Source: Anodontia alba
Lineage: Eukaryota > Mollusca > Bivalvia > Lucinida > Lucinidae
Length of the DNA: 64,000 bases
Direction of reading: 5' to 3'
Assembly: GCA_964016985.1 (NCBI GenBank)
Contig: OZ024831.1
Coordinates: forward strand, 78,284,263 to 78,348,262
Positions 22,199-32,699 of the stretch are shown piece after piece. The notes below the pieces were generated by a model. It did no database searches. It was not told the DNA's origin and saw nothing but the letters and a program-made list of their open reading frames with translations. Numbering within the stretch: position 1 is the first letter of the stretch; every line of letters begins with the position of its first letter. The position numbers were made by a program, and so were the translations under genes.

Positions 22199-24207
22199 AA
22201 CAAGCAAATTCCATAGGGAATTTATGTCCCCCGCCTTATTTTTATTTGAGCTGTTAAAAATGGGTAAGTTAACCAGAGGACCATTGGTCCTGTATCACTT
22301 ACCTAAGTATTGAAGCAGAAACCAGTGATAAAAAATAATTTCAGGATTCTGAAAGAACCACAGGCATATCTTCAGACCATCCTTAAAGCACCTATAAAGT
22401 TTCAAAATGATCAGCTTAAAACTGTGGTAGGAGTTAAGGGGACAAGGTACCTACTCCCTATACGCTTCTGTAGTATTAGAACTCAAAAAATGTCTAAGAT
22501 AAAAATGCGGAAAAAGTGATAAAAGATTATTTCAGGATTCTGAAAAATCCACATGCATATCTTCAGGCCATCCTAAAAGCCCATGTAAAGTTTCAAACAG
22601 ATCGGCCAAAATCTGTGGGAGGAGTTAAGGGGACAAGGTACGTACTCCCTATACACTTCTGTAATATTAGAACTCAAAAAATGTCTAAGTTCAAAATGTG
22701 TAAAAAGTAATAAAAAATAATTTCAGGATTCTGAAAAAATCACATGCATATCTTCAGACCATCCTTAAAGCACCTGTAAAGTTTCAAAAGGATCGGCTTA
22801 AAACTGTGGTAGGAGTTTAGGGGACAAGGTACCTATTCCCTATACGCTTCTGTAGTATTAGAACTCAAAAAATGTCTAAGTTAAAAATGCGGAAAAAGTG
22901 ATAAAAAACTATTTCAGGATTCTGAAAAAATCACATGCATATCTTCAGGCCATCCTTAAAGCCCATGTAAAGTTTCAAAAGGATCGGCCAAAAATTGAGG
23001 GAGGAGTTAAGGGGACAAGGTACCTACTCCTTATGCACTTCTGTAATATTAGAACTAAAAAAATGTCTAAGTTAAAAATGCGGAAAAAGTGATAAAAAAA
23101 TATTCCAGGATTCTGAAAAATCCACATGCACATCTTCAGGCCATCCTAAAAGCCCATGTAAAGTTTCAAAAGGATCTGCCAAAAACTGTGGGAGGAGTTA
23201 AGGAGACAAGGTACCTACTCCCTATAGACTTCTGTAATATCAGAAATCAACAAGCAAATTCAGTGAATTTTTGTCCCCCGCCTTTGAATTTTGTTTTGAG
23301 TGGTATAATTTCTAGCAGATAAAAAGAAACTAATTATTTATTATTATGTCTCTAAGTTAAAATGTGGAAAAAGTGATAAAAAATTATTTCAGGATTCTAA
23401 AAAATCCACATGCATATCTTCAGGCCATCCTAAAAGCCCATGTAAAGTTTCAAACGGATCGGCCAAAAACTGTGGGAGGAGTTAAGGGGACAAGGTACCT
23501 ACTCCCTATACACTTTTGTAATATTAGAACTCAAAAAATGTCTAAGTTAAAAATGCGGAAAAAGTGATAAAAAATTATTTCAGGATTCTGAAAAATCCAC
23601 ATGCATATCTTCAGGCCATCCTAAAAGCCCATGTTAAGGTTCAAAAGGATCTGCCAAAAAATGTGGTAGGAGTTAAGGGGACAAGGTACCTACTCCCTAT
23701 AGACTTCTGTAATATTAGAACTCAAAAAATGTCTAAGTTCAAAATGTGTAAAAAGTGATAAAAAATAATTTCAGGATTCTGAGAAAACCACATGCATATC
23801 TTCAGACCATCTTAAAAGCCCCTGTTAAGTTTCAAAAGGATCAGACAAAAACTGTGGGAGGAGTTAAGGGGACAAGGTACCTACTAAAAATTCGGAACCA
23901 CGCACCACGGAAAACCGAAAACAGTGTCCCTCTGCTTTTCTTCGAAATGGCGGGGGGACAAAAAATGTCTAAGTTCAAAATGTGTAAAAAGTGATAAAAA
24001 AAAATTTCAGGATTCTGAAAAAAAACACGTGCATAAATTCAGACCATCTTAAAAGCCCCTGTTAAGTTTCAAAAGGATCGGACAAAAACTGTGGGAGGAG
24101 TTAAGGGGACAAAGTACCTACTAAAACTTGGGAACCAGGCACCACGCGCCACGCAAAGCCGAAAACAGTGTCCCTCCGCTTTTCTTCCAAAATGCGGGGG
24201 ACAACAA
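22199..24207. mobile_element. tandem array element, unit 191 bp, nine units, nested in hAT
   Basis: The left end has the small hairpin AAATTCCATAGGGAATTT followed by ATGTCCCCCGCC; the right end is AATGCGGGGGACAACAAG, so TGTCCCCCGC and GCGGGGGACA are inverted. Units start at about 22326, 22516, 22707, 22898, 23089, 23372, 23563, 23754 and 23993, each with ATTTCAGGATTCTGAAAAA, GGCCATCCTAAAAGCCCATG and GGGACAAGGTACCTACTCCC. A second left-end sequence (AAATTCAGTGAATTT, GTCCCCCGCC) at 23250-23285 and a second right end near 23950 show a smaller copy or recombination inside. Confidence 0.85.
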
Positions 24208-24429
24208 GTAATGTATCACTTGTGCTAGACAAAGATTGGTCAGTGCTTAAAATTTAAGCAGTCTGGTCAGATCTTGAAACATCAAAAACTGCAAAACCGC
24301 CCGTGGCACAGGCCTTTTTTATACGAGCTGATTAGGTCCATAAAAGTCATTTCGTTTCCTGTTTCCCGCCCTCTTTGGGCATACTCACAAGACGGGCATC
24401 AGTTATTTATAAATACTTATTTCGGAAAA

Positions 24430-24725
24430 CCCTGCTGAGGTCCCGTGGGCTGGGTGGCCTAGTGGTTAGTGCACTCGACTTTCAAGCGGGATATCGTGGG
24501 TTCGAATCCCGCTCGGGTCGAGACAATTTTCAGTCTATTAGTATTCATGCCCTGGGTTGAGTATAAAGTGGACAGGGTGGCGCTTGGTGACAGACAGCAG
24601 CACCAAGTGTGCATGGGTGATCCATGAAAGCAAGGCTGTACAAATACATGTACATAACAATCACCGCTGCCTAGGGTGCCTGGTAGCGTTAAAAGTCTGT
24701 AGAACAACAACAACCCAGCAGAGGT
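24430..24725 (+). mobile_element. tRNA-Glu-like SINE (SINE-C) with 12-bp target duplication
   Basis: The insert 24442-24713 is flanked by CCCTGCTGAGGT and CCCAGCAGAGGT (10 of 12 identical). The head has an A box (TGGCCTAGTGG) and a perfect B box (GGTTCGAATCC); a CTTTCAA anticodon-like loop gives TTC, as in tRNA-Glu. The acceptor arms do not pair, so it is not a functional tRNA. The tail is GTGCCTGGTAGCGTTAAAAG, TCTGTAGAACAACAACAACC. The tail alone recurs at 63147-63175. Confidence 0.88.
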
Positions 24726-25020
24726 GAAAATTACAAAATGGTCCGTTTTTTTTTGGTTTTTTTTCCTATCTTTTTACATCCTGACTGTATTTTTTGATGA
24801 CCCCAGCTTTGATCATCCTCGTTATATCCGGACGTCCATGATATAACGGAGTTGAGGTGTATTATGTAAAAGGATTTATAATTTATAGGATTGCTAATTG
24901 TTATTAGTTTTCGTAACAGGTGATATTATATTTTCACTTTGGAAATTGGCTTATTGATGGCGATATCGTCATCGGCTGGACCGATTCAGGTTTCAGAATT
25001 TCTAGAGCCCTGGTTTGTAC

Positions 25021-25262
25021 ATATGGACATTTGTTAGATAGTACAGTGTAAATGTTTTGGCTCAAAATACCCAACAAGATGCCCAAATACTCAATAAGTG
25101 CCTCAAATTTATTGGGTACTATTTTTGGACACTAATAGAATTAATAGCAAATACCCTATTCACGGCTACCAAATATATGCCCATTCGTTGGCTCGGACAG
25201 ACGAGGGACTACAGATGGCAAGTGATCACAATGGCTCATCCTGAGCCTTCAGCTCAGGTGAG
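25021..25262. repeat. right part of capped element
   Basis: Continues the element split by the hAT insertion. It ends with CGGACAGACGAGGGAC, AGTGATCACAATGGCTCAT, the hairpin CTGAGCCTTCAGCTCAG and GTGAGCTAAAAA. Confidence 0.65.
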
Positions 25263-25535
25263 CTAAAAATTAAAAGAGAAAGTGTGGTCTGTGAAAAGAA
25301 TAATAAATTAACATAAGAATACCAGAAAATAAATATCCTAGAGAAAAGAAAGAAAATTAGAATTTTTTTCACCCAAAAGAAAATTCCTGGATTTATTTCT
25401 TTGTCCACTGAAAAGAAACCAAACACGTGATCAACGGGAAAGGTGACATCACAAACCTTAAAAGGACTTTCTGGATTAAGACTAAAGCCGTTTTTCTGTG
25501 GAAGGTTTAAGTATAGAAGAGAATAGCACATTACC
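25263..25535. other. A-rich flank of DIRS copy B
   Basis: No coding signal. The phrase CTGTGGAAGGTTTAAGTATA to TATGTATTATGAAGTTAA near 25497-25560 is matched at 42327-42396, so it may be a DIRS terminal sequence. Confidence 0.4.
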
Positions 25536-25539
25536 TATA

Positions 25540-26390
25540 GGTTTATGTATTATGAAGTTAATTTTTTTTATCTCTAATTGACTGCTTGATAACTCGCAAG
25601 CTTGAAGGGCAAGAGTTGGGAGGTTTTGATGTTGAATCTTTCCTATTGCTTGTGTTAGTAATTTTGGAATGTATGGAAGTCAAATTGAGGCTAATACTAG
25701 TAGCTGTAACACCTCTGAGAACCAAGGACACTGAGGACAAAGAGGAGCAATTAGACCTATTCTGCACCGAGATTGACGGATTTTGGTAAGAACAGGTGGT
25801 AACAGAACAGTTACTGTTGGTGGAAATGCATAAGCATGTAGATTGTTCCAGTTCATGGATAAGGCATCTGTGGCAAAAGAGCTTGATTATCTGGAACTGG
25901 TGAAAACATACAATGGGAGTTTGTGATTGAATTGAGTCACAAACAAATCCTCATTAGGAAATCTGAGCATTTGAAAATTGCAATTTGCCACCGTTTGATC
26001 CAAGGACCATTCCATATTGAGAGGCTTGTCTAATCTCGAGAGATGGTCCACAAGAATGTTGAATTTCCCTGGAATGTGACAAATTCTGGTAACTACATCA
26101 TGTTCCAGGCACAAATTGGGGATTTCCCATAATTCTATGCATAGATTAGGATAATGGGTTTCTCTTTGTTGATATATGAGACTACTGTTCTATTGTTGGT
26201 GGATATCATAACACGAGAGGTGTATGTACTGTATGGCCTTTTTCAACGCAAAACGAATGGCCATTATTTCTAGAATATTGATGTGGAGCTGAGTCTGGTC
26301 TTCAGTCCAGTGACCATGAAAGGATAGTCTCATTGGTTTGAGATGAGCACCCCATCCATCATGGCTGGCATCCATAAAAACCTATATCTA
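25540..26390 (-). pseudogene. DIRS-like pol fragment, copy B (RNase H to C-terminal part)
   Basis: Minus-strand text: DASHDGWGAHLKPMRLSFHG, HWTEDQTQLHINILEIMAIR, FALKKAIQYIHLS, CLEHDVVTRICHIPGKFNIL, DHLSRLDKPLNMEWSLDQTV, FNHKLPLYVFTSSR, then a region opposite 25560-25770 related to copy A at 8290-8440. This is the RNase H-like and downstream region of a DIRS polymerase. Truncated at both sides: the RT is absent, and the high-coordinate edge ends in a 27-bp duplication. Frames are broken in at least three places. Confidence 0.82.
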
Positions 26391-26418
26391 TCTGGCATCC
26401 ATAAAAACCTATATCTAT
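26365..26418. repeat. perfect 27-bp tandem duplication
   Basis: CTGGCATCCATAAAAACCTA begins at 26365 and again at 26392; both 27-base units are identical. The second unit overlaps the start of the MITE below. Confidence 0.9.
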
Positions 26419-26958
26419 GTTGAAATACATAAGATGCTAAAATTCCCAAGCATTTGTTCAGGGGACTGTAATATTTGTGCCAAATATAACTTACAAGGCG
26501 GATTACCCCTTACTGGAGCATTAAAAAGCCTATACATCACAAGGCAATTTTTACAGCAGTAAAATGAAACTTCTATATGAATTTGCTCAATTAAGAACTT
26601 AAAATATATGCAAACGTGCCATATCAGAACCCCGTTGACACATGCTTTCTCATTTGCAAAACCTTTCATGGTGTTTGATTGTTTATATGTAAATCATAAA
26701 ATGGAATATTCTGAAACTGGTTTGGTCTAAAATCTGCATGTTTTTAATGTGGGACATTCTGATTATGGCTAATGTTATGTTCCCATAAGGGATAATCAGG
26801 CCTTATAATCAGACATCTGACAATTGGCTTTCTTGTCCCCATAAGGGTTAATACCCCCTTATAGGGTAAGCAGCCTTGTAAGTCATATTAGGCACAAATA
26901 TTTCAATCTCCAGAACAAATGCTTGGGAAATTTAGCATCTTATGTATTTCAACATAGA
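26414..26958. mobile_element. MITE or fold-back element with about 100-bp inverted ends
   Basis: TCTATGTTGAAATACATAAG at 26414 is matched inverted at 26939-26958. The arms stay similar inward past CCCAAGCATTTGTTC, ATATTTGTGCC and CTTACAAGGC, about 100 bases, with scattered differences. No coding. No clear target duplication. Confidence 0.8.
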
Positions 26959-27766
26959 CAAAGGTTGCAATACATCTTATTTGATATGTTAAATAAGTAT
27001 TTCTAGCCCAGATAGCTGAAAATACCTTCTTTTTGCAGTGGAAAAAAGTCAAAACATGAATAACAGACTACCCTTCTCAGGGTGAAATCGAATTAAAAAT
27101 AAGCTGTTTGTTTTTTCAAGCCCACAACTATCGTTTCTGGCGCAGAAATGAAAGCTGTTGGGAATAGCAGTGTCTGATTTTTCAAAATATGTCTCTGAAA
27201 TTGACAAAAAATCAATACTGTTTGACATTTAGGTGTCTTGTTAGTCATGGCCGGAAGTTCATGTAAAGATTTTGAGTGCATAACCACCGGCTACCCCTTA
27301 CGAGATTACCAGGTGTGCAAGAGGAGCTAATTATATCTTTTAGATAAGACACCTTCAGAAAGGAGATAGAACAATTTTGACAGAACTGCTATCCCTTAAG
27401 ACTGTGTGCAAAGTGTGCAGATTATAATCAAACTGTGCAGGTACATCTCATGTGAGCATTCAGTAAATGTCCTGAAATTTGGAACACTTCTTCCATACTC
27501 TTGTGCCTAAATTTTGCTTTTTATGTGTTTCAAAGCAAAATACTTCCTGGAATGGAAAACAGGGCAGACACTGATCAGACTTTATTCTTCAGGAAGAGTC
27601 TGATCTAGGTCTACACTGTTTGCATAATTATGCCATTTTGTCAGATAATTTGCTGCTCAAAATTACATCATATTTTGGTGCTCAAAACTCCACCATATCC
27701 ATTTCACATAAGCCCACAGAACCATTTTAGTTATATGGGCCCTACAATATGTACCCTAATTATTTA
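26959..27766. other. intron spacer, nothing recognised
   Basis: AT-rich, no reading frame of note, and only a short phrase (GTCTGATCTAGGTCTACACTG) shared with 19528. Confidence 0.35.
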
Positions 27767-28102
27767 CAGTCGAACCTCGTTATCTCAAACTCGCTTATTT
27801 CGAATTACCAGCTTATCTCGAAGTGAAAATCTGGTCTCTGATTTAACATGAAACTATGACAACAGGTAACAAAATAATGTGGAAAAGAGGAGAAATTGCT
27901 CCAAAGGAGCAATTTCTCCTCTTTTCCACATTATTTCATATATATATTTCTAACTTCAGGAGTCAAATTACATATTCATTTGTTCAATGTGGTTGTTCAA
28001 TTTATTGTTTTCCTCACTCTCTCAACTCTGATATGTTGAGGTACGGATATCTCGAAGTGTTTCAGTGAGTCCCTTGGAATTCGAGATAACGAGAGTCAAC
28101 TG
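27767..28102. mobile_element. pogo/Tigger-like MITE with internal perfect palindrome
   Basis: The left end CAGTCGAACCTCGTTATCTC and the right end inverted, CAGTTGACTCTCGTTATCTC, are terminal repeats; TA flanks both (27765-27766, 28103-28104). Further homologous sub-terminal phrases (TATCTCGAAGTG) occur near both ends. These ends are typical of pogo-related non-autonomous elements. No transposase. Confidence 0.85.
27872..27936. repeat. perfect hairpin, 31-bp arms, AAA loop
   Basis: The left arm 27872-27902 (AAATAATGTGGAAAAGAGGA...) and right arm 27906-27936 are exact reverse complements separated by AAA. Confidence 0.95.
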
Positions 28103-28295
28103 TAGATATTTTAACTCCTTATCATACTTATCCTCTTTGAACAAGTTCATTTTACTAACTCTGAAAACAATGTAGACCCAGATCAAACAGCTCCTTCAGT
28201 TTGATCTTGTCTACACTTGTTTGCTCAGGCCTGTTTGTTAGAAATATTTAGGTTAAATAGGTGCAGCTTTTCATCAGTTTTCTGGAGCTAATGAA
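28103..28295. other. spacer
   Basis: No signal beyond the TTTGCTCAGGCCTGTTTGTT phrase shared with 6550. Confidence 0.35.
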
Positions 28296-29545
28296 ATACT
28301 AGAGCAAATGCCCAGAGGGTCACGAATATCCCCAGCAGGCACCATTTCTAAATTATAAAATACTTTTAAGTCAATGACAATGACGTAAGGCAAAAATCAA
28401 TGGACCATGAAATATAGGTCACTGACCGACATATGGTTTACAAGGTCAATCTCTGAGTGACACTGACCTATCAACCCAAGTACAAATTTTCTCTAGTAAA
28501 TCGTCTTCAAGATATGGAGCAAAATTGCTGGACCATAAAATATAGGTCACTAACCTACATATACTTGAGAGGTCAATCTGATGTGTCAAAATGATCTTTT
28601 ATACCAACTATGATGATAATCCATTAAAAAATCTAGAAGATATTAAGCAAAATCACCAGACCATGAAATATATGCTGACATATTTACTTTGAGGTCAGTT
28701 TGGGTCACACTGTGTCATTATCTGTAAATATGACACTTGGCCATCAAATAGTGGGACATTAAGACAACATCACTGGGCTCTGAAATACAGGACACAATGA
28801 CCTACATTTATTTTGAGATAAAATGCTGTGTCACACTGACCCATAATCCCAAACTATGATAGTCATACATCAAGTTGTCTTCAAGCTGTAACATAAAATC
28901 ACTGAACCATGAAATAAAGTAACCTACATTTACTTTTTTAGGTCAACTGTCAGACCATACTGATTCATAATCCCAATTATGGTGTTCATACAGCAAGTAA
29001 CATTCAAGATCACTGGACCATGAAATATAGGTCAAGGTGACCTACATTTATTATGATGTCAACGGTGGTGTCACAAAGAACCAATATCCAAAGTATCACA
29101 TTAATCCATGAAATAGTCTTCAAGGCAAAATCACTGCAGCATAAAAATTAAGACACAATGACCTTGACCTTATTACACTGAATGTTGATGTGATAAAAAT
29201 GTCTGATGCCCATCCTTCTTTATTAAGAAGTTGTTTGTATAAACAAACTGCATTATACTACTTTATTGACGTGTCCTAGATTTTGACCTCTAGCCCTGCC
29301 CCTAGACATGACCCAGAATGTAGAATGGAAGAGAACCCTCCCAGGTATCTCCGTACTGAATATGAATAGTTTCTGATACGTGGATGCAGAGATATTTGTA
29401 ATTAAAACTTCAAAGTAAAATTTGGTTAAAGCAGGTGTTAATGTATAGAATCACTTCCGGAGGGAAGGACAGAAGGACAGATGGACAAAACTGACAAAAA
29501 CTATATACCCCATTGGCATACTTTGTATGCGGGGGGTATAATTAA
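28296..29545. mobile_element. tandem array element, unit about 120 bp, hairpin end beside an exon
   Basis: Five to six units built on ACCATGAAATATAGGTCAC, CTACATTTACTTTGAGGTCA and TGTCACACTGACC. It then has GGACAGAAGGACAGATGGAC and a terminal hairpin: TATACCCC / GGGGGTATA around GCATACTTTGTATGC, ending AATTAAAA at about 29545. The exon at 29554 begins nine bases further. Confidence 0.75.
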
Positions 29546-29553
29546 AAACTTAC

Positions 29554-29672
29554 TTGATAAGTTTAACAAGTTTCTTCTTGAGCTGGTCTAAATCTTCTCT
29601 TAGTTCTTCTATCTCTCTGTCTTTTTCCAGTATTGTCTCTTCTACTTTCTGTTTTTCACCTTCTAAGTCATG
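29554..29672 (-). CDS. FYCO1: FYCO1-like exon: coiled coil before FYVE
   Basis: A 119-base exon; acceptor ATTTACACAG and donor GTAAGT. Translation in phase 0: HDLEGEKQKVEETILEKDRE, IEELREDLDQLKKKLVKLI plus two bases of a lysine codon. Charged heptads without Pro or Gly breaks point to a coiled coil. It ends in phase 2, which fits only an exon entering in phase 2, as the FYVE exon at 981-1119 does; the joined KLIKEKDTLWQK is FYCO1-like. Both splice sites are squeezed between repeats: an array hairpin starts 12 bases into the downstream intron, and the CCTCTTGT next to the acceptor is the end of another repeat cap. Confidence 0.85.
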
Positions 29673-29683
29673 CTGTGTAAATT

Positions 29684-30036
29684 ACAAGAGGACCATGATG
29701 GTTCATATCACTCAACTAAGCTAACAGATTTAAATACTTAACATTGAAGTTTCATGCAAGTAGACTACTTTAAGATTTCTGTATAAATGTTATATTATGT
29801 TCAAGTGTGACATGATCATTCTATAAAATGGAATAGCAATGCCATATATGGCAAGGTGTGCCTCTTTTTAATCCCATCTCTGAACAACTTTCAAAGACCA
29901 CCCAATTCTGGATCATTCTACCCAAGTTTGGTCAAAATCCATATAATAAAGGGATTATTGTTGGACAGACGGACAATGAAAGGGATGGTGACTGATCACA
30001 ATATCTTACCACAAGCACATTGTGCTCTGGTGAGAT
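29684..30036. mobile_element. short capped element, about 350 bp
   Basis: The left cap ACAAGAGGACCATGATGG with CTCAACTAAGCTAACAG; the right cap GATCACAATATCTTACCACA, GCACATTGTGCTCTGGTGAG. Between them are one unit of array-like text and TTGGACAGACGGACAATG. Its left cap starts 12 bases from the exon's acceptor. Confidence 0.7.
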
Positions 30037-30235
30037 GACACATGACCCCTGGGGCAGGGCCAGGTCCTCTAGATGTAGCTACAAACCAAATATCAAAGGC
30101 CTGGATCTTCTAGTTACAGACAAGATCTCTAAAATTTTTCCCATATCAGTCTATATAAAACCAATGTCCCCTGGAGCATGACCATTTTTGACCCACAGTT
30201 ATAATATGTAAAATAGCCATCAGAGGAGATGGCAA
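30037..30235. repeat. fragment of the 4.1-6.3 kb array family
   Basis: Contains GACCCCTGGGGCAGGGCC, ACCAAATATCAAAGGCCTGG and TTACAGACAAGATCTCTAAA, as in units at 4.1-6.3 kb. Confidence 0.7.
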
Positions 30236-32047
30236 ATCCCCTGACCAAACCACCATTTCTAAATTTAGTGTATTTGAATCGATATCATCGATATATTGAA
30301 CAAGAGCAAAGTAATGTGAGCATGAGACACATCTACTGTTTGATACCAATGCCTCTACCAAATATTATCAAAATATGTCTAAGGGTATCAAAGTTATGGA
30401 ATGCACAAGATTTTGGCTTCAGAGGAGATAACTACATAATAAAGAAGAAAGTGAGAGTTGTCTCCCTTGCATGTGACACACCTACTGGTCCTCCTCTTCA
30501 TCTCTACCAAATATTATCATATCATCTCAAACAAGATTTCGGCTTCAGGAGTGATAATACATAATGAAGAAAGTGAGTGTTGTCTCTCTTGCATGTGACA
30601 CACCTACTGGTCCTCCTCTTTTTTTCTACCAAACATTATCAAAATATGTCTAAGAGTATCAAAAATATGGAGTGCACAAGATTTTGGCTTCAGGGGAGGT
30701 AACTACATAATGAAGAAAGTGAGAGTTGTCTCTCTTGCATGTGACACCCCTACAGGTCCTCCTCGTCATTTCTACACAACATTATCAAAATACGTCTTAG
30801 AGAATCAGTTATGGAATGAACAAGATTTTGGCTTCAGGGGAGATAACTACATAAAAAAAGAAGAAAGTGAGTTGTCTCTCTTGCATGTGATATGCCTACT
30901 GGTCCTCCTCTTAACCTCTAGCAAATATTATCAAATTATCTCAAACAGTACGAGAGTTATGGCCTGCACAAGATTTTGGCTTCAGGGGAGATTATATAAC
31001 GAAGACAGTGAGAGTTGTCATTCTTGCATGTGACATACCTACTGGTCCTCCTCTTCATTCCTACCAAACATTATCAAAATATGTCTAAGGGTATCAAAGT
31101 TATGGCATGCACAAGATTCCTACTTCAGGGCAGACAACTATGCAAACAATAAAGTGAGAGTCATCTTTCTTGCACGTGACATGCTACTGGTCCTCCTCTT
31201 CATCCCTACCAAATATTATCAAATTATCTCAAACAGTATGGCAGTTATGGCCTGCACAAAATTTCGGCTTCAGGGAAGATAACTATATAAGGAAGACAGT
31301 GAGAGTTGTCTCTCTACTGGTCCTCCTCTTCATTCCTACCAAACATTACCAAAATATGTCTGAGGGTATCAAAGTAATGGAGCACACAAGGATGAATACA
31401 ATTTCTGCTTTAGGGGAGATAACTACATAATAAATAAAGTGAGAGTTCTCTTGCATGTGACACACCTACTGGTCCTCCTCTTCAACCCTGCAAAATATTA
31501 TCAAATTATCTCAAACTGTATGGGAGTTATGTCCTGCACAAGATTTTGGCTTCAGGGGGGATAACTATATAACAAAGACAGTGAGAGTTGTCTCTAGTGC
31601 ACGTGACATGCCTACTGGTCCTCCTCTACATTCCTACCAAATATTATCAAAGTATGTCTAAGGGTATCAAAGCGCACAAGGATGAGGCTACAATTTCTGC
31701 TTCAGGGGAGGTAACTATATAATGAATAAAGTGAGGGTTGTCTCTCTTACACCCAACACACCTACTAGTCCTTTTCTTCATCCCTACCAAATATTATCAA
31801 ATTATCTCAAACAGTATGGGAGTTATGGCCTGCATAAGATTTCAGCTTCAGGGGAGATAACTACATAATGAAGATGGTGAGTTGTCTCTCTTGCACGTGA
31901 CATGCCTACTGGTCCTCCTCTATATTCCTACCAAATATTATCAAAATACGTCTAAGGGTATCGAAGTTATGGAGCACACAAGGATGCGTCTACGGACGGA
32001 TGGACACCATGCTAATCGCTATATCCCCCGAAATTGGTCGGGGGATA
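30236..32047. mobile_element. tandem array element, unit about 145 bp, about 12 units
   Basis: Near the left end ATCCCCTGACCAA (30236-30248) is the exact inverse of the hairpin arm TTGGTCAGGGGAT that ends the sister element at 20767; here the right end has ATTGGTCGGGGGATAAAAA. Units carry TACTGGTCCTCCTCTTCAT, TATGTCTAAGGGTATCAAAG and GGCTTCAGGGGAGATAACTA. The end has TCTACGGACGGATGGACACC before the hairpin. Confidence 0.85.
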
Positions 32048-32699
32048 AAAATCTTGTTAGAGGTCAACAAGATAAAACTACATACCAAATATCAAAGTTT
32101 GGCCTTCAAATATCAGTCAAGAATATTTGATGAAGCTACATACCAACTTCAAAAGGCCTTGGCCTTCTAATTGCAGAAAAGAAGATCTTTAAAAGTTTGA
32201 AAAGAAGATCTTTAATCCTTGTCCTGCTGAATAAATTAAGATGCCACACCCACTTCTAATTTTCAGCCAATCAGATTACCTGAGCTGTGTTGTTTCTATA
32301 AATTCAAATACTTAATGGCAATCTCCAGAAGCCAACTAATCTTGATCTACACTGTTTTCAAAGGCAGGGTTTATCTGGGTTCAGCAGGACAAGGGTTAAA
32401 ATTTTGCATATATGAGTCTATGTAAAATAAGTGATCCCCAAAGCAGGGCCATTTGACCCCAGGGCCATAATCTGAATGATCTGCATAGAAGTCCACTGGA
32501 TGAAGCTGCATACCAAATTTAGAAGTCCTGGGCCTTCTGGTTTCAGACCAGAACTGTCGGAGAATCTGACTATACCCCCGCTGTATAATAACAGCCATTT
32601 TGGTCATGTGCCCTAGACCACTGGGATAGCATTTCCTTCTCCTAACCCATGTAAGCTTCTTATGGAATAAAATTTTAATTAGCCTAGTAGTTTCTAAGA
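32048..32699. repeat. fragments of array families and unique sequence
   Basis: 32048-32200 and 32400-32600 resemble units of the 4.1-6.3 kb array. 32205-32395 looks unique (it contains CAAGGGTTAAAATTTT and its near-inverse AATCCTTGTCCTGCTGAA at 32213, so a small fold-back of about 180 bp may be present). Confidence 0.5.

Larger units (their letters stand above)
21414..25020. mobile_element. hAT-like element with 8-bp target duplication
   Basis: The 21422-25012 insert is flanked by GTTTGTAC at 21414-21421 and 25013-25020. The terminal inverted repeats read TAGGGCTCTAGAAA at the left and CAGGGCTCTAGAAA inverted at the right. The 8-bp duplication and CAGGG-type ends are those of hAT transposons. 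No transposase is recognisable; the inside holds about 0.8 kb of unknown sequence (21436-22198), an array element (22199-24207), a SINE (24442-24713) and short flanks, so it is a non-autonomous carrier of later insertions. Confidence 0.85.

Noticed and set aside
22516..23994. Serial reading frames of about 64 residues (FRILKNPHAYLQAILKAHVK type), one in each array unit, each start overlapping the previous stop
   Set aside because: They are translations of one 191-bp repeat unit with GTG as start; the unit length is not a multiple of three and units with stops exist. There is no family match or independent sign of selection.
24448..24530. tRNA-Glu gene
   Set aside because: Promoter boxes are good, but the acceptor stem does not pair and the sequence continues into a SINE body with target duplications.
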